In this document: in pieces, positions 1 to 9,382 of the stretch
How the letters are laid out: each line of letters opens with the position of its first letter
Numbering within the stretch: position 1 is the stretch's first letter
The notes under the pieces: model-generated
Databases searched by the model: none
What the model saw: only the letters and a program-made list of their open reading frames with translations
Told to the model about the DNA's origin: nothing
NCBI GenBank assembly: GCA_016866305.1
Contig: VGMX01000007.1
Span: 1-64,000 of the forward strand
DNA length: 64,000 bases
Source of the DNA: Chlorobiota bacterium
GTDB taxonomy: Bacteria > Bacteroidota > Chlorobiia > Chlorobiales > Chlorobiaceae
Reading direction: 5' to 3'
Position numbers and translations under genes: made by a program

Positions 1-1
1 T

Positions 2-127
2 AAGCCCTTTTCCGGAAAACTGGTGCTGAGAATGAGCCCGGAACTGCACCATAAAGTCTTTATCAAGGCTACAAAATCAGGTAAAAGCCTGAACCGATGG
101 ATTTCCGATACTCTTGAATCGGCATGA
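2..127 (+). CDS. HicB-family antitoxin, C-terminal fragment (cut by window edge)
   Basis: The reading frame is open from the window edge and ends after 41 residues. It contains SGKLVLRMSPELHHKVF followed by KSGKSLNRWISDTL, which is the usual C-terminal ribbon-helix-helix of HicB antitoxins, where an Arc-like DNA-binding domain follows the partial RNase-H-like domain. HicB neutralises the HicA mRNA interferase and represses its own operon. The N-terminal domain and any hicA gene would lie to the left of the window, so completeness cannot be judged. Neighbours to the right are other remnants of mobile or toxin-antitoxin type. Confidence 0.72.
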   Translation, partial: KPFSGKLVLRMSPELHHKVFIKATKSGKSLNRWISDTLESA

Positions 128-245
128 TCTTTCAAGCCGTTATTGCAAATTTTATTAGGTGATCAGGGACGTGACTGAAATCATGAACTTGCAATGACCA
201 GAATGCAGCGTTAACTTTCTCCGATACAAACCAACCAGTAGAGGC

Positions 246-386
246 ATGCCGAGAGGTCCAAGACTCGATTCGCCGGGCACGTTGCATCATGTGATTATCC
301 GGAGGATCGAAAAAAGAGAGATCGTTGCCGACGATAAAGATAGGGGAATATTCGGAATGGGGAGTTCAGGGACGCAGAGGATCTGA
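246..386 (+). pseudogene. REP-associated (IS200-like, RAYT) transposase, 5' remnant
   Basis: The ATG at 246 opens a frame reading MPRGPRLDSPGTLHHVIIR and then RIEKREIVADDKDR. This is the conserved start of the Y1-type REP-associated transposases, whose Leu-His-His-Val segment leads into the metal-binding core. After about 33 residues the similarity stops, and the frame ends at 386 after 46 residues, against roughly 200-320 in intact members. The catalytic tyrosine and the HUH motif region further on are absent. It is a dead 5' stub, and I see no matching 3' fragment nearby. Confidence 0.75.
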
Positions 387-425
387 TGTGGGGTATTGGA
401 GACAGGCGTGCATCAATCCAGATGA

Positions 426-659
426 TCATGCCGCAATCACCGGATGGTCGAGTTTTTTGCTGGCATATTTCAATGCCGCCAGAATATCCTCTTTTTCAAG
501 ATCAGGTAATTCCTCGAGTATTTCATCCTGATTCAGGCCTGCGGCAAGGAGGTCAAGGATGTCGATTACCCTGATTCGCAGTCCACGGATGCATGGACGC
601 CCGCCGCACTGATCAGGGTTGATGGTAATCCGCTTTTGCCACTCGTTCATATCAGTCAA
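426..659 (-). CDS. DUF433 family antitoxin-like protein (orphan)
   Basis: This 77-residue protein contains RITINPDQCGGRPCIRGLRI, then a helical segment with DILDLLAAGLNQDEILEELP and the ending EDILAALKYASKKL. This is the complete DUF433 helix-turn-helix domain, with the diagnostic CxGxPCIRGxRI motif. DUF433 proteins are usually paired with a DUF5615 PIN-like toxin immediately downstream. Here the downstream side (below 426 on the minus strand) shows no such frame, only non-coding sequence and the transposase stub. The gene therefore looks like an orphan antitoxin left by decay of the module. The start is the first ATG; an alternative start (MNEWQK) lies three codons later. Confidence 0.8.
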   Translation of the reverse strand: MTDMNEWQKRITINPDQCGGRPCIRGLRIRVIDILDLLAAGLNQDEILEELPDLEKEDILAALKYASKKLDHPVIAA

Positions 660-1045
660 GCCGATTTGTTGTTTTTCCGGGGTATCTATGACAAAGTAAC
701 GAAATGGTTTGTTAATCGTTCAAATCAGAAGGGCCGCGCTATGGGAAGGGTGGCTTAGGGACGTCATTATGCAACACAAATAACTATACCGGGTGATGGC
801 TGCAGCCGTAAGCCGGTGTTCGGTATTCAGGAAGTTTTTTCCGGGACGTGATCGGAGCGTTTTCAGATGCAGTCGGGATGGTGTTCTGTAAAAAAAAGAT
901 ATTTCTTCGTTGAAAGGAGGGCGATCTGTTCAGTGAGATCGGTTTGGCAATGAGGTTGACTGCAGAATGGATCAACGGGCAATGAATGCTTTCGCTGTTT
1001 TTTTTATCCGGTATTTTTCTTATGTTCAGTACTGTTCTTTCGTCG
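660..1045. other. Intergenic stretch, no gene recognised
   Basis: The stretch between the DUF433 gene and the cobalamin riboswitch has no frame with recognisable protein similarity. A 63-codon minus-strand frame at 784-975 has low-complexity, non-conserved-looking composition. The promoter for the riboswitch-controlled operon should lie in its right half, but I could not single out boxes with confidence. Confidence 0.5.
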
Positions 1046-1256
1046 TAGCTGGTGCCGGTTTAAAAGCCGGAGAATAGGGAAGTACGTGAAAGTCGTACAC
1101 TGTACCCGCAACTGTACAACGGTATACTGCTGAAGTCATTCATGGCCACATGCATGAGGGCAGCAGTCGTTTCAGGTCACTGCATCGTTTTCCGCCCAGG
1201 AAAACTGCGGGAAGGCCGGAACGGAGACAAGCCGTGATAGTCAGGAGACCTGCCAG
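1046..1256 (+). ncRNA. Cobalamin (B12) riboswitch
   Basis: The segment starts with a paired element (GGTGCCGGTTTAAAAGCCGG) and continues with AATAGGGAAGTACGTGAAA and ACTGTACCCGCAACTGTA. A GGTCACTGCATCG element follows near 1176, and the segment closes with the B12 box GTCAGGAGACCTGCC at about 1240-1254. These are the ordered core elements of the AdoCbl-type aptamer. It lies about 270 bases upstream of a BtuB-like receptor gene, in the correct strand. Binding of adenosylcobalamin is expected to shut down expression of the operon that follows. The expression platform is not clear: the sequence after the B12 box contains GACTACGGGTTATAGTC, a weak hairpin. Confidence 0.93.
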
Positions 1257-1357
1257 TTATTTTTGCATTTCAAGATCGGACTACGGGTTATAGTCGGGGC
1301 AAAGCTGTACTTCATTTGCATTGCTGACCGTTTTGATCTTTTTGCAGGATACGATTC

Positions 1358-1510
1358 ATGGATTTACCTGAACCGGCGCGGCGCGTTTTCGTCCTTGTCG
1401 CAGCGTTCGTAATTCCTGAAAAACGATTCCTGGAAAAACAGGTCGGCGCTGCTCGAACCCTTATGCGCTGCCTTTCTAACCCCTGTCAGTTTATGTATTT
1501 CTCAAACTGA
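1358..1510 (+). CDS. Possible short leader ORF between riboswitch and TonB receptor
   Basis: The ATG at 1358 is preceded by AGGAT at a good distance and opens a 50-codon frame (MDLPEPARRVFVLVAAF at the start) that ends 14 bases before the receptor start. It has one hydrophobic stretch near residues 10-19. I recognise no family. Its only support is the ribosome-binding site and its position in the leader of a B12-controlled mRNA, so it may be chance. Confidence 0.2.
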   Translation: MDLPEPARRVFVLVAAFVIPEKRFLEKQVGAARTLMRCLSNPCQFMYFSN

Positions 1511-1524
1511 AAACAGGACAATCA

Positions 1525-3477
1525 ATGATGAACAAAAAAGTATGCCTGCTTGTGCTGGCCGGGCTGCTCTGGAGCAAGGGCCTCCTTGCCGAAGAGACGA
1601 CGAAAAGCTTTACCGGCAGTGAGCTGGTTGTCACTTCGAGCCGCGTCGAAGAGGAGAAGAAAAGCGTTACATCCAGCATTACCGTTATCGGTAAAGAGGA
1701 GATCGAGGAGTCTCCGGCAAAGGATCTGGGTGAACTGCTTGCCGAAAAAAGTATAGGCCATATCCAGAAATACCCCGGCACCATGACCTCCGTCGGTATC
1801 CGCGGGTTCAGGACCGAAACGCACGGCAACGACCTCATGGGCAAGGTGCTCGTGCTGCTGAACGGCAGGCGGGCCGGTACAGGGAATCTTGCGAAACTTT
1901 CGACCGGAAACATTGATCGTATTGAAATTATACGGGGGCCTGCAGCTGTCCAGTACGGTTCTGCGGCAATCGGGGGTATCGTCAATGTTATCACGGCCAG
2001 GGGCGAGGGGATGCCATCGCTGTTTTTCGAACAGGAGCTTGGAAGCAACCAGTACACCCAGTCGTCCGTTGGCGCAAGCGGAAAGAGCGGGAAGGTCGAT
2101 TTTTCCGGTTCGGTTTCCCTGTCGGAAATGGACAGCTATAAAACAGGAAAGGGAACTGAATATGCGAATACCGCATACAGCGACAGGGCGGTCGGCAATG
2201 TGCAGGCAGGCTTTGAATTTCTGCCCAATCACCGGATCGGAGTGATATATAATTATTTCAACGTCGGAAAAGCAGGCTCGCCTTCCTATCTGAGCCAGGT
2301 CGATTCGGATGCCTATACCAGTCAGAAAGCATACTCCACCGATGTTGTCTATGAAGGATCGACCGCCGACCGGCGTTTTTCCTGGATGGCACGGTATTTC
2401 ACCGGCAGGGACAAGTATCTGTATGCCGATCCAAGCAGTGAGTATACAAGCAAGAACAAGGTTGAGCATAAAGGAGCCCAGGCGCAGGCCACCTATTCCG
2501 GCGAGGCGCTCAGGCTTACAGCCGGAATGGACTGGATCAGGTATGATCTCGAATCCACCCTTGCTCCGCTATCTTCGGGGTACGAGAACCCTGCCTGTTT
2601 CGTTCTCGGCAAATACGGGTTTCTTTCCGACAGGCTTGTCCTTACCGCAGGTCTCCGTTATGACTCGTACGATGTGACCATTGGAGAGGGACAGGGTTCT
2701 TCACAGAGCGCCGATAACCTTTCCAGACAGGCCGGTCTTGCCTGGAACCCGAGTGATGCACTGAAACTGAGAGCATCCTACGCAGAGGGTTTCAGAATGC
2801 CTTCAGCAAGAGAGCTGGTAGCCGATTTTTATTCATGGGGTACCCATTATGTCGGCAATCCTGATCTCAAACCGGAAAAGAGCCGGTCGTTCGAAGCGGG
2901 AGCTGAGGTGAACTACAGGGACATCAGAACCTCCCTGACCTGGTTCACCACCGATTTCCGCGACAAAATCCAGTCCACTTCGACAGACGGGAATATGACA
3001 TGGACCAATATCGGCGGGGCGACGGTGTCCGGAATTGAAGCCGAACTCTCCTGGGTTCTGCATCCTTTCGGTCCGGAGTGGAAGGTAGAGCCTTATGTCA
3101 ATGGCACCTGGCTGACGGAATATCGTGATGACGAAACCGGTGAAAAACTCACCTATACCCCTGAATTGTCAGTGACTTCAGGCCTCCGGGTTGCCGACAG
3201 GCGGGGTTTCAGCAGCGTTTTCAATTTTGCCTATACCGGGGAGACACAGGTCGAGAACTGGGAAGACTGGTCAGGAGATGTGGTTGCAAAAGGAGGGTAT
3301 ACGGTGGCAAATCTCTCGGTTTCCAAAAAATTCCTTATCGACAAGGCGCGCAAGCAAGGTCGGGGTCTGACGCTTCGCTGCACCGTGGAAAACCTCTTTG
3401 ACCGCGAATACCAGTATGTCAAGGGATATACCATGCCCGGCCGTACGTTTGTTGTTGGTATAAGGGCTGATATCTGA
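1525..3477 (+). CDS. btuB: BtuB-like TonB-dependent cobalamin receptor
   Basis: This outer-membrane beta-barrel is expected to import B12 or related corrinoids using TonB energy. A signal peptide covers residues 1-22 (hydrophobic stretch, then LLAEE). A TonB box reading ELVVTSS is at residues 33-39. The plug domain runs to about residue 155 and includes GKVLVLLNGRRAG and IDRIEIIRGPAAVQYGSAAI, and the barrel extends to a C-terminal aromatic/hydrophobic strand (TFVVGIRADI). Its 650 residues are normal for the family. The cobalamin riboswitch upstream and the B12 genes downstream support corrinoid specificity over iron. AGGA at 1514 serves the start. No btuF binding-protein gene is present in this window. 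Confidence 0.9.
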   Translation: MMNKKVCLLVLAGLLWSKGLLAEETTKSFTGSELVVTSSRVEEEKKSVTSSITVIGKEEIEESPAKDLGELLAEKSIGHIQKYPGTMTSVGIRGFRTETHGNDLMGKVLVLLNGRRAGTGNLAKLSTGNIDRIEIIRGPAAVQYGSAAIGGIVNVITARGEGMPSLFFEQELGSNQYTQSSVGASGKSGKVDFSGSVSLSEMDSYKTGKGTEYANTAYSDRAVGNVQAGFEFLPNHRIGVIYNYFNVGKAGSPSYLSQVDSDAYTSQKAYSTDVVYEGSTADRRFSWMARYFTGRDKYLYADPSSEYTSKNKVEHKGAQAQATYSGEALRLTAGMDWIRYDLESTLAPLSSGYENPACFVLGKYGFLSDRLVLTAGLRYDSYDVTIGEGQGSSQSADNLSRQAGLAWNPSDALKLRASYAEGFRMPSARELVADFYSWGTHYVGNPDLKPEKSRSFEAGAEVNYRDIRTSLTWFTTDFRDKIQSTSTDGNMTWTNIGGATVSGIEAELSWVLHPFGPEWKVEPYVNGTWLTEYRDDETGEKLTYTPELSVTSGLRVADRRGFSSVFNFAYTGETQVENWEDWSGDVVAKGGYTVANLSVSKKFLIDKARKQGRGLTLRCTVENLFDREYQYVKGYTMPGRTFVVGIRADI

Positions 3478-3490
3478 AGATTGAACAGCG

Positions 3491-4135
3491 ATGAATACAG
3501 CAATCACTGAAGCAGAGCGCGAAGCGCTGTACAAGGTCATGTACAGCCGCCGTGACGTGCGGGGACAGTTTTTGCCGGACCCGGTGCCGGACGACGTGGT
3601 CGGGCGACTGCTCGATGCGGCGCACCACGCTCCGAGCGTGGGGTTCATGCAGCCGTGGGATTTTATCGTCGTCAGAGATTCTGCGATCCGGCAGGAGATT
3701 AAAGAGGGGTTCGAAATCGCCCACAGGGAGGCGGCGGCGATGTTTCCGGAAGAGAAGCGCGAGACCTACTCGGCCTTCAAGCTCGAGGGTATTATGGAAG
3801 CTCCGCTCGGCATCTGCGTCACCTGTGACAGGACGAGGAGCGGCGAGGTGGTGATCGGGCGCACCGCAAACCGCGAGATGGATCTTTACAGCTCGGTCTG
3901 CGCGGTGCAGAACCTCTGGCTTGCCGCACGGGCTGAAAATCTCGGCGTTGGATGGGTGAGCATCATCCATCACGACCATGTGCGCAGGGTGCTCGGCATT
4001 CCGGAGCATATCGTTCCGGTTGCCTGGCTGTGTGTGGGTTATGTGCGTTTCTTTCACGAGACTCCGGAACTCGAACAGGCCGGATGGCTGCCGCGCCTTG
4101 AGCTTGAAACACTTGTCCACCACGAAACATGGTAG
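3491..4135 (+). CDS. bluB: BluB, 5,6-dimethylbenzimidazole synthase
   Basis: BluB is a nitroreductase-fold flavoenzyme that breaks down its own reduced FMN with O2 to form 5,6-dimethylbenzimidazole, the lower ligand base of B12. The 214-residue protein has [14 protein letters not shown] near the start, containing the aspartate known to be needed in BluB, then [14 protein letters not shown], and [10 protein letters not shown] containing the conserved serine. These features separate BluB from ordinary nitroreductases. It follows the receptor by 13 bases and overlaps cobQ by 7, so it is part of the operon. The oxygen requirement is odd for a strictly anaerobic phototroph. Confidence 0.93.
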   Translation: MNTAITEAEREALYKVMYSRRDVRGQFLPDPVPDDVVGRLLDAAHHAPSVGFMQPWDFIVVRDSAIRQEIKEGFEIAHREAAAMFPEEKRETYSAFKLEGIMEAPLGICVTCDRTRSGEVVIGRTANREMDLYSSVCAVQNLWLAARAENLGVGWVSIIHHDHVRRVLGIPEHIVPVAWLCVGYVRFFHETPELEQAGWLPRLELETLVHHETW

Positions 4136-5643
4136 AGCGAAAGGCAAGGGCCATAGCGGTGTTCGGCACGGCTTCGGATGTCGGCAAGAGCGTTATCGCC
4201 ACGGCTCTCTGCAGGATTTTTCGCGATGCGGGGATCGACGTGGCGCCCTACAAGGCGCAGAACATGTCGAACAACTCCGGCGTTACGCCTGACGGCTTCG
4301 AGATCGGGCGCGCCCAGATAGCGCAGGCAGAAGCGGCAAGGGTCGTTCCGACAGCCGACATGAATCCCGTGCTGCTGAAGCCGAATTCAGATACCGGCGC
4401 GCAGGTGGTGCTGCAGGGAAAGGTGTGCAGCACCGAAACGGCAAAGGGGTATTTCAGGGATACGTCGCTGTGGGCAGCGGCTGCCCTCGACAGTCTCGAA
4501 CGGCTGATGCAGCGCCATGAACTGCTGGTGATAGAAGGCGCGGGTTCCTGCGCCGAGATGAACCTGTACGATCGTGATTTCGTGAACTTCCGCACGGCAA
4601 GGGCCGCGGGAGCATCGGTGGTGCTTGTGGCCGATATCGACCGGGGCGGCGTGTTCGCCCAGGTTGTGGGGACACTGGCAGTGATTCCCCCGGAAGACCG
4701 CGCTCTGGTGAAGGGGGTGATCGTCAACCGGTTCCGTGGCGATATCGAGCTTTTCCAGGGCGGTGTGCGCATGCTCGAAGAGATGACCGGTGTGCCGGTT
4801 CTTGGCGTGGTTCCGTATTTCCGGGGCTTTTCCATCGATGCCGAAGATGCTGTGCCACTGGCTTCAAAGGTCGATCCTTCAGGAGAGCCCGAAGAGGGAA
4901 AGACCGGTGTGGCGGTAATTTACTTTCCGCACATCTCGAATTTTACCGACCTCTCGTCGCTGGAACAGGACGCGACGGTCGAACTGCACTATCTGCACTA
5001 TCCCCGCTCGCTGGACGGCTACAGCATGCTGGTGTTGCCGGGGTCGAAAAACGTACGAGGTGATCTCGCATGGCTCCGTTCGCTCGGCTGGGAGGAGCGC
5101 ATCCGGGAGTTCAGGGAGCAGGGCGGCCTTGTCGTGGGTGTGTGCGGAGGGTACCAGATGCTTGGCCGCTCCATTGCCGACCCGTCGGGCGTGGAGGGTG
5201 AACCGGGCATAAGCGCTGGTCTCAGCCTGCTCGATTGCGATACCGTGCTCGAGAGCGAGAAGTGCCTCTGCAACGCTTCGGGGATACTCGACGATGCGGA
5301 CGGGGTGAAAAGCCGGGGCTACGAAATTCATATGGGACGTACGGCGCTTTCTCATGGTACCAGACCATTCATGCGGGTGATCAGTCGAAACGGAAAAGCC
5401 GTCAGTGATGCCGATGGCGCTGTGAGTAAAGATGGCAAGGTAATCGGCACCTATTTCCACGGCATTTTCGATGAGCCGCAGGTGAGGCACCGGTTTCTCA
5501 CCCTTGCCGATCCGGAGTATCGTCCGTCACGGCATGAGCATGGCATCGAGGAGAGCTACGACAGGCTCGCAGGCCATGTCGCCGCGCATCTCGACCTTGA
5601 AAAGCTGTATGCCATGATCGACAAGCCATTCGTCAGCCGATGA
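4129..5643 (+). CDS. cobQ: Cobyric acid synthase CobQ
   Basis: CobQ is an ATP- and glutamine-dependent amidase that amidates four side chains of adenosylcobyrinic acid a,c-diamide. The 504-residue protein has the two expected parts. The first is a dethiobiotin-synthetase-like N-terminal domain with [19 protein letters not shown] (P-loop variant) and [16 protein letters not shown]. The second is a class I glutamine amidotransferase domain with the nucleophile cysteine in [11 protein letters not shown] (about residue 337) and the histidine in [11 protein letters not shown] (about 443). Its ATG lies inside the last codons of bluB, and its stop overlaps the next start as ATGA, which implies translational coupling. 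Confidence 0.96.
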   Translation: MVERKARAIAVFGTASDVGKSVIATALCRIFRDAGIDVAPYKAQNMSNNSGVTPDGFEIGRAQIAQAEAARVVPTADMNPVLLKPNSDTGAQVVLQGKVCSTETAKGYFRDTSLWAAAALDSLERLMQRHELLVIEGAGSCAEMNLYDRDFVNFRTARAAGASVVLVADIDRGGVFAQVVGTLAVIPPEDRALVKGVIVNRFRGDIELFQGGVRMLEEMTGVPVLGVVPYFRGFSIDAEDAVPLASKVDPSGEPEEGKTGVAVIYFPHISNFTDLSSLEQDATVELHYLHYPRSLDGYSMLVLPGSKNVRGDLAWLRSLGWEERIREFREQGGLVVGVCGGYQMLGRSIADPSGVEGEPGISAGLSLLDCDTVLESEKCLCNASGILDDADGVKSRGYEIHMGRTALSHGTRPFMRVISRNGKAVSDADGAVSKDGKVIGTYFHGIFDEPQVRHRFLTLADPEYRPSRHEHGIEESYDRLAGHVAAHLDLEKLYAMIDKPFVSR

Positions 5644-6716
5644 ACAGCCTCTATCACCACAGGCACGGGGGTCAGGTTGAACCGGGAGACGATCGGCGCC
5701 AGTTCCTCGATTTCAGCGTGAATATCAGCCCGCTGTTTCCGTTTGACGCTCCTCCAGCCATCGATCAGGCAGCAATGCAGGCCTATCCCTCGATAGACGG
5801 CCGGGGTGTCCGGGAGTTCTATACACGCAGGTTCGCTCTTGACGATGCATCGGTTCTTGCCATGAACGGGGCTATCGAGGGAATCTACCTCCTGCCGAGG
5901 GCGCTCGGCATCCGGCGGATACTTCTGCTCTCTCCCTCTTTTTACGAGTATGGCCGGGCGGCCCGCATGGCCGGCGCGGAAACAGGAGCGCTGCAGCTCA
6001 GTCCCGAAGAGGGGTTCGCCCTTCCGCCGATCGGGAAACTTGCCGATGAGCTTGACGGGTTCGACGCCTTTTTTCTGGCCAATCCCAATAACCCGACCGG
6101 TACGCGGTTTCCGCCGGAAATAACCATGGCCCTTGCAAGCCGTTTTCCCGACAAGTGGTTTTTCGTCGATGAAGCGTTCGTCCAGTTTCTTCCGGATTTT
6201 CCTGCCGTGTCGCTGATGCAGGCGGTGCAGGCGTTCCCGAATATCGTTGTCGTGCATTCGCTTACGAAATTCTATGCCCTGCCCGGCTTGCGTCTCGGTG
6301 CGCTTGTCGCCCATCCCGATACCATCCGGAAGCTTTACGATTTCAAGGAGCCCTGGACCCTCAATGCCGTCGCCGAAGGCGTCGCGCGTGAGCTTGCCGT
6401 ATGCGAGGGGTATGAAATGGCGCTCATGGATTTGATGACCTCGGAACGATACCGAATCGTTTCGGCTCTTTCGGAGATGCCGGAGTTGCACGTAGCCGGA
6501 GGAGCTGCGAATTTCTTCCTCATCGAGTGGCGGGGCGGGTGTTCAATCGACCTGATGTTCGCGCATCTTTTGCAGCAGGGCATCAGGGTACGTGACTGCC
6601 GGAACTTCGCCGGTCTTGAAGAGAAGTATTTCAGGTTCGCCATCCGGACGCGGGGGGAGAACGACGTGCTGCTCGATGCCTTCCGTACCGTTCCGGAAAT
6701 GACGACGGGGGGTTAG
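5640..6716 (+). CDS. cobD: L-threonine-O-3-phosphate decarboxylase, CobD/CobC type
   Basis: This PLP-dependent fold-type I enzyme supplies the aminopropanol phosphate linker of the nucleotide loop. The 358-residue protein begins [20 protein letters not shown] and contains [11 protein letters not shown]. It carries the PLP-lysine motif [14 protein letters not shown] (lysine near residue 210). These motifs are shared with histidinol-phosphate aminotransferase; the position between cobQ and cbiB assigns it to cobalamin. It starts on the ATGA overlap with cobQ. I see no cysteine-rich C-terminal extension of the kind found in some Salmonella-type CobD proteins. Confidence 0.9.
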   Translation: MNSLYHHRHGGQVEPGDDRRQFLDFSVNISPLFPFDAPPAIDQAAMQAYPSIDGRGVREFYTRRFALDDASVLAMNGAIEGIYLLPRALGIRRILLLSPSFYEYGRAARMAGAETGALQLSPEEGFALPPIGKLADELDGFDAFFLANPNNPTGTRFPPEITMALASRFPDKWFFVDEAFVQFLPDFPAVSLMQAVQAFPNIVVVHSLTKFYALPGLRLGALVAHPDTIRKLYDFKEPWTLNAVAEGVARELAVCEGYEMALMDLMTSERYRIVSALSEMPELHVAGGAANFFLIEWRGGCSIDLMFAHLLQQGIRVRDCRNFAGLEEKYFRFAIRTRGENDVLLDAFRTVPEMTTGG

Positions 6717-6723
6717 AAACGGT

Positions 6724-7680
6724 ATGGCGAAACCTGAATACATGCTTCTTGCTGCTTTCCTTTGCGACCTGCTTTTCGGGGATCCCCGCTGGATGCCGCA
6801 TCCCGTCAGGGGCATTGCGTGGCTGGCATTCGGAGCCGAGAAGGTGCTCAGGGCTTCAGGCATGCCTCTCCGGGTCGCAGGCCTGCTCTGTGTGCTGGTT
6901 GTCGTGGGCGGAACGGCAGGTGCGGCATGGCTTTTCATCGAAGCTGCCGGACGGCTGCATCCCGTCATGGGGGTGATAGCGGGAGTTGTCCTGCTCTACA
7001 CCTCGTTTGCCGTGAAGGATCTCGGAGACCATGCCCGTGCTGTGGGCGATGTTCTTGCACTGGGCGATCTCCCTCTCGCCCGCGGGAAAGTCTCCCGGAT
7101 GGTCGGGCGGGATACCGCAGGCCTCACGGAAGAGGGGGTCGCACTTGCCGCTGCGGAGAGCGTTGCGGAGAATACCGTAGACGGGGTGACGGCGCCGCTT
7201 TTCTACGGTCTGCTGTTCGGTCCGGTCGGCGCGCTTGCCTACAAGGCGGCGAGCACCCTCGATTCCATGTTCGGATACAAGAATGAACGGTACCGGGAAT
7301 TCGGCTGGGCATCGGCAAAGCTTGACGATCTCTGCAACTGGATTCCGGCAAGGCTGACGGTGCTTGCTATCGCAATTGCAGCGCTTCTTCAAAGACTCAG
7401 GTTTTTTGATATCTTTCGGGCTGTCCGGCAGGGTGCGGGATTGCACGCCAGCCCGAATGCAGGATATCCCGAAGCGGCTTTTGCCGGGGCACTCGGCGTG
7501 ACTTTCGGCGGTCCCCGAAGCTATGGCGGTGTCATGCACGATGCTCCATTGCTCGGACTTTGCCGTGAAGTCTGCTCTGCCGCTACGATCAGGAACAGTG
7601 TTTCGCTCATGCGGTTGACTGCGGTTGTCTTTCTTGCTTCCGGAATCGGCGTGAGGCTGCTGGTGCGGCAGATACCATGA
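6724..7680 (+). CDS. cbiB: Adenosylcobinamide-phosphate synthase CbiB
   Basis: CbiB is an integral membrane enzyme that joins the aminopropanol(-phosphate) arm to adenosylcobyric acid. The 318-residue protein has the family signature [20 protein letters not shown] near the N-terminus. Further signatures are [40 protein letters not shown] and [19 protein letters not shown]. There are about four to five hydrophobic segments. It lies 7 bases after cobD, whose product it uses. The start ATG is preceded by a weak purine stretch. Confidence 0.95.
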   Translation: MAKPEYMLLAAFLCDLLFGDPRWMPHPVRGIAWLAFGAEKVLRASGMPLRVAGLLCVLVVVGGTAGAAWLFIEAAGRLHPVMGVIAGVVLLYTSFAVKDLGDHARAVGDVLALGDLPLARGKVSRMVGRDTAGLTEEGVALAAAESVAENTVDGVTAPLFYGLLFGPVGALAYKAASTLDSMFGYKNERYREFGWASAKLDDLCNWIPARLTVLAIAIAALLQRLRFFDIFRAVRQGAGLHASPNAGYPEAAFAGALGVTFGGPRSYGGVMHDAPLLGLCREVCSAATIRNSVSLMRLTAVVFLASGIGVRLLVRQIP

Positions 7681-7708
7681 TGCATAAACCAAAGAAGGGG
7701 TGACAGAT

Positions 7709-8236
7709 ATGAACAAGCGCAGAATTCTTCTTTTTACCGGCAACGGAAAGGGAAAAAGCACCGCGGCTTTCGGGATGCTTTCACGAGCTCTCGGGCACGG
7801 CATGCGGGCAGCGGTGATCCAGTTTGTCAAATCGGACGATGCGGTAGGGGAGCAGCTTTTTTTCGGGGCGCTCGATGGTGTCTGCTGGCGTCAGTTCGGC
7901 AAAGGGTTCCTTCCCCGCGATCCCGGGAGCCCGGCTATGGAGGCACACCGTGCCGCTGCTCGCGAAGGCCTCGATGCGGCACTTTCCGCTCTCGCTTCTT
8001 CAGAGTATCAGTTTGTGCTGCTCGATGAGGTCTGTTTCGCGCTCGGCCATGGGCTGATTCCTCTTGAACCGCTTGTCGAAGCTCTCCGCAGCTCCGAAGA
8101 CGGCAAGATCGTGGTGCTGACCGGCAGGAGCGCTCCGGAAGCGCTGATCGAGGCGGCCGATACGGTGACGGAAATGAGGCTGGTCAAACACGGCTACGAA
8201 GAGGGGATTCCGGCACAGCAAGGCGTGGAGAACTGA
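7709..8236 (+). CDS. cobO: Cob(I)yrinic acid a,c-diamide adenosyltransferase (CobO/BtuR type)
   Basis: This enzyme transfers the adenosyl group from ATP to the Co(I) corrinoid and acts in both synthesis and salvage. The P-loop FTGNGKGKSTAAFGM is at the very N-terminus, and VLLDEVCFALGHGL and VVLTGRSAP are further family motifs. The GTG at 7700 would sit within the purine-rich AGAAGGGG that better serves as ribosome-binding site for the ATG at 7709, so I chose the latter (175 residues). It lies about 28 bases after cbiB in the same operon. Confidence 0.94.
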   Translation: MNKRRILLFTGNGKGKSTAAFGMLSRALGHGMRAAVIQFVKSDDAVGEQLFFGALDGVCWRQFGKGFLPRDPGSPAMEAHRAAAREGLDAALSALASSEYQFVLLDEVCFALGHGLIPLEPLVEALRSSEDGKIVVLTGRSAPEALIEAADTVTEMRLVKHGYEEGIPAQQGVEN

Positions 8237-8243
8237 GCCGAAC

Positions 8244-9272
8244 ATGGGATCTGATCGAATTTGCACCGACAACCGCTTTCCCTCAAGGGGACGAGGCAAA
8301 GCAAGGCTGAAGCTGCTTCTTTTTCTGCTGTCAGTTCCGTTGCTTTGTGCCTTTTCGCTCATGCTCGGCCCGTCGGGTATCGGATTGCCCGACATGTCGC
8401 AGCCGGCCGGAGCCTCCATCATGGCGCTTCGTTTCGGCAGAATGCTGATGGGACTCTTTGTCGGTGCGGCGCTTTCCGCATCCGGCGTTGTCTTTCAGGC
8501 TCTGTTGCGCAATCCTCTGGCTGAACCTTATGTGCTTGGTGTCAGCGGGGGCGCGGGACTTGGCGCGACCGTGAGCATCCTGGCAGGCACTTCGCTTGCC
8601 ATGCCCCTCAGTCTTCCTGTCACGGCTTTCGTTTCCGCCGTGCTGACGCTCATGACGGTCTACGGTATCGCGAGCCAGGGATCGGGCGGTTCGCCTTCGG
8701 TCTACAGCCTCATTCTCAGCGGCGTGATCGTCAGCGCGATCTGCTCGAGCCTCATCATGTTCCTGGTTTCGACGGCAAGCGTGGAAGGGCTGCATAACGT
8801 GATCTGGTGGATGCTCGGCAACCTGCAGCCGGTCTCTTTGCAGCAGCAGTTGTTTTCTTCATCACTTGTGCTCTGCGGGATCGCCGGTATCTGGCTGCTT
8901 GCAAGCCGGTTCAATGCCATGACGCTTGGACGTGAAATGGCCCATTATCAGGGCATCAATGCCGGGGCAGTGATACTTGCCGGACTGCTGCTTGCAACGC
9001 TGCTTGCCGCTACGGCGGTATCGATGGCCGGTATGATCGGTTTTGTGGGACTGATCGTGCCGCATGTCATGCGGGCGATGTTCGGACCCGACCACCGCAG
9101 GCTCGTGCCGCTTGCCTCGCTTGGCGGAGGTGCTTTTCTGGTGCTTTGCGATGCGCTTGCCCGCACGGTGCTTGCCCCGGTCGAGATACCTGTAGGCGTG
9201 GTTACGGCTCTGGCCGGTGGTCCTTTTTTCCTGCTGATCCTGCAGCGCAGGATGAAGCAGGCGTGGAATTAA
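8244..9272 (+). CDS. btuC: BtuC-like cobalamin ABC transporter permease (FecCD family)
   Basis: This is the inner-membrane permease of a type II ABC importer, which forms a dimer with about ten helices per subunit. The 342-residue protein has the FecCD signatures RNPLAEPYVLGVSGGAGLGA, WMLGNLQPVS and GMIGFVGLIVPHVMRAMFG, and many hydrophobic segments from residue 25 on. The family also carries ferri-siderophores; the B12 operon context favours corrinoids. It starts 7 bases after cobO and is followed by the ATPase gene after 110 bases. The periplasmic binding protein is not encoded here. Confidence 0.9.
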   Translation: MGSDRICTDNRFPSRGRGKARLKLLLFLLSVPLLCAFSLMLGPSGIGLPDMSQPAGASIMALRFGRMLMGLFVGAALSASGVVFQALLRNPLAEPYVLGVSGGAGLGATVSILAGTSLAMPLSLPVTAFVSAVLTLMTVYGIASQGSGGSPSVYSLILSGVIVSAICSSLIMFLVSTASVEGLHNVIWWMLGNLQPVSLQQQLFSSSLVLCGIAGIWLLASRFNAMTLGREMAHYQGINAGAVILAGLLLATLLAATAVSMAGMIGFVGLIVPHVMRAMFGPDHRRLVPLASLGGGAFLVLCDALARTVLAPVEIPVGVVTALAGGPFFLLILQRRMKQAWN

Positions 9273-9382
9273 TGAAGATTGCGGGCAGCTACAGGTCCGT
9301 GCATGTCCGTGTCCGTCTGTGATGGTCCCGTGTTCCCGCTTACAGCGAACGGTTTTTCAGATTACTTTGGACTTTTTTTCTT

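Noticed and set aside
784-975. 63-codon minus-strand frame before the riboswitch
   Set aside because: There is no ribosome-binding site, no motif and a composition unlike the genes around it; chance is more likely.
5556-6491. Minus-strand frame of 311 codons
   Set aside because: It is antisense to cobQ and cobD and has no recognisable motif.
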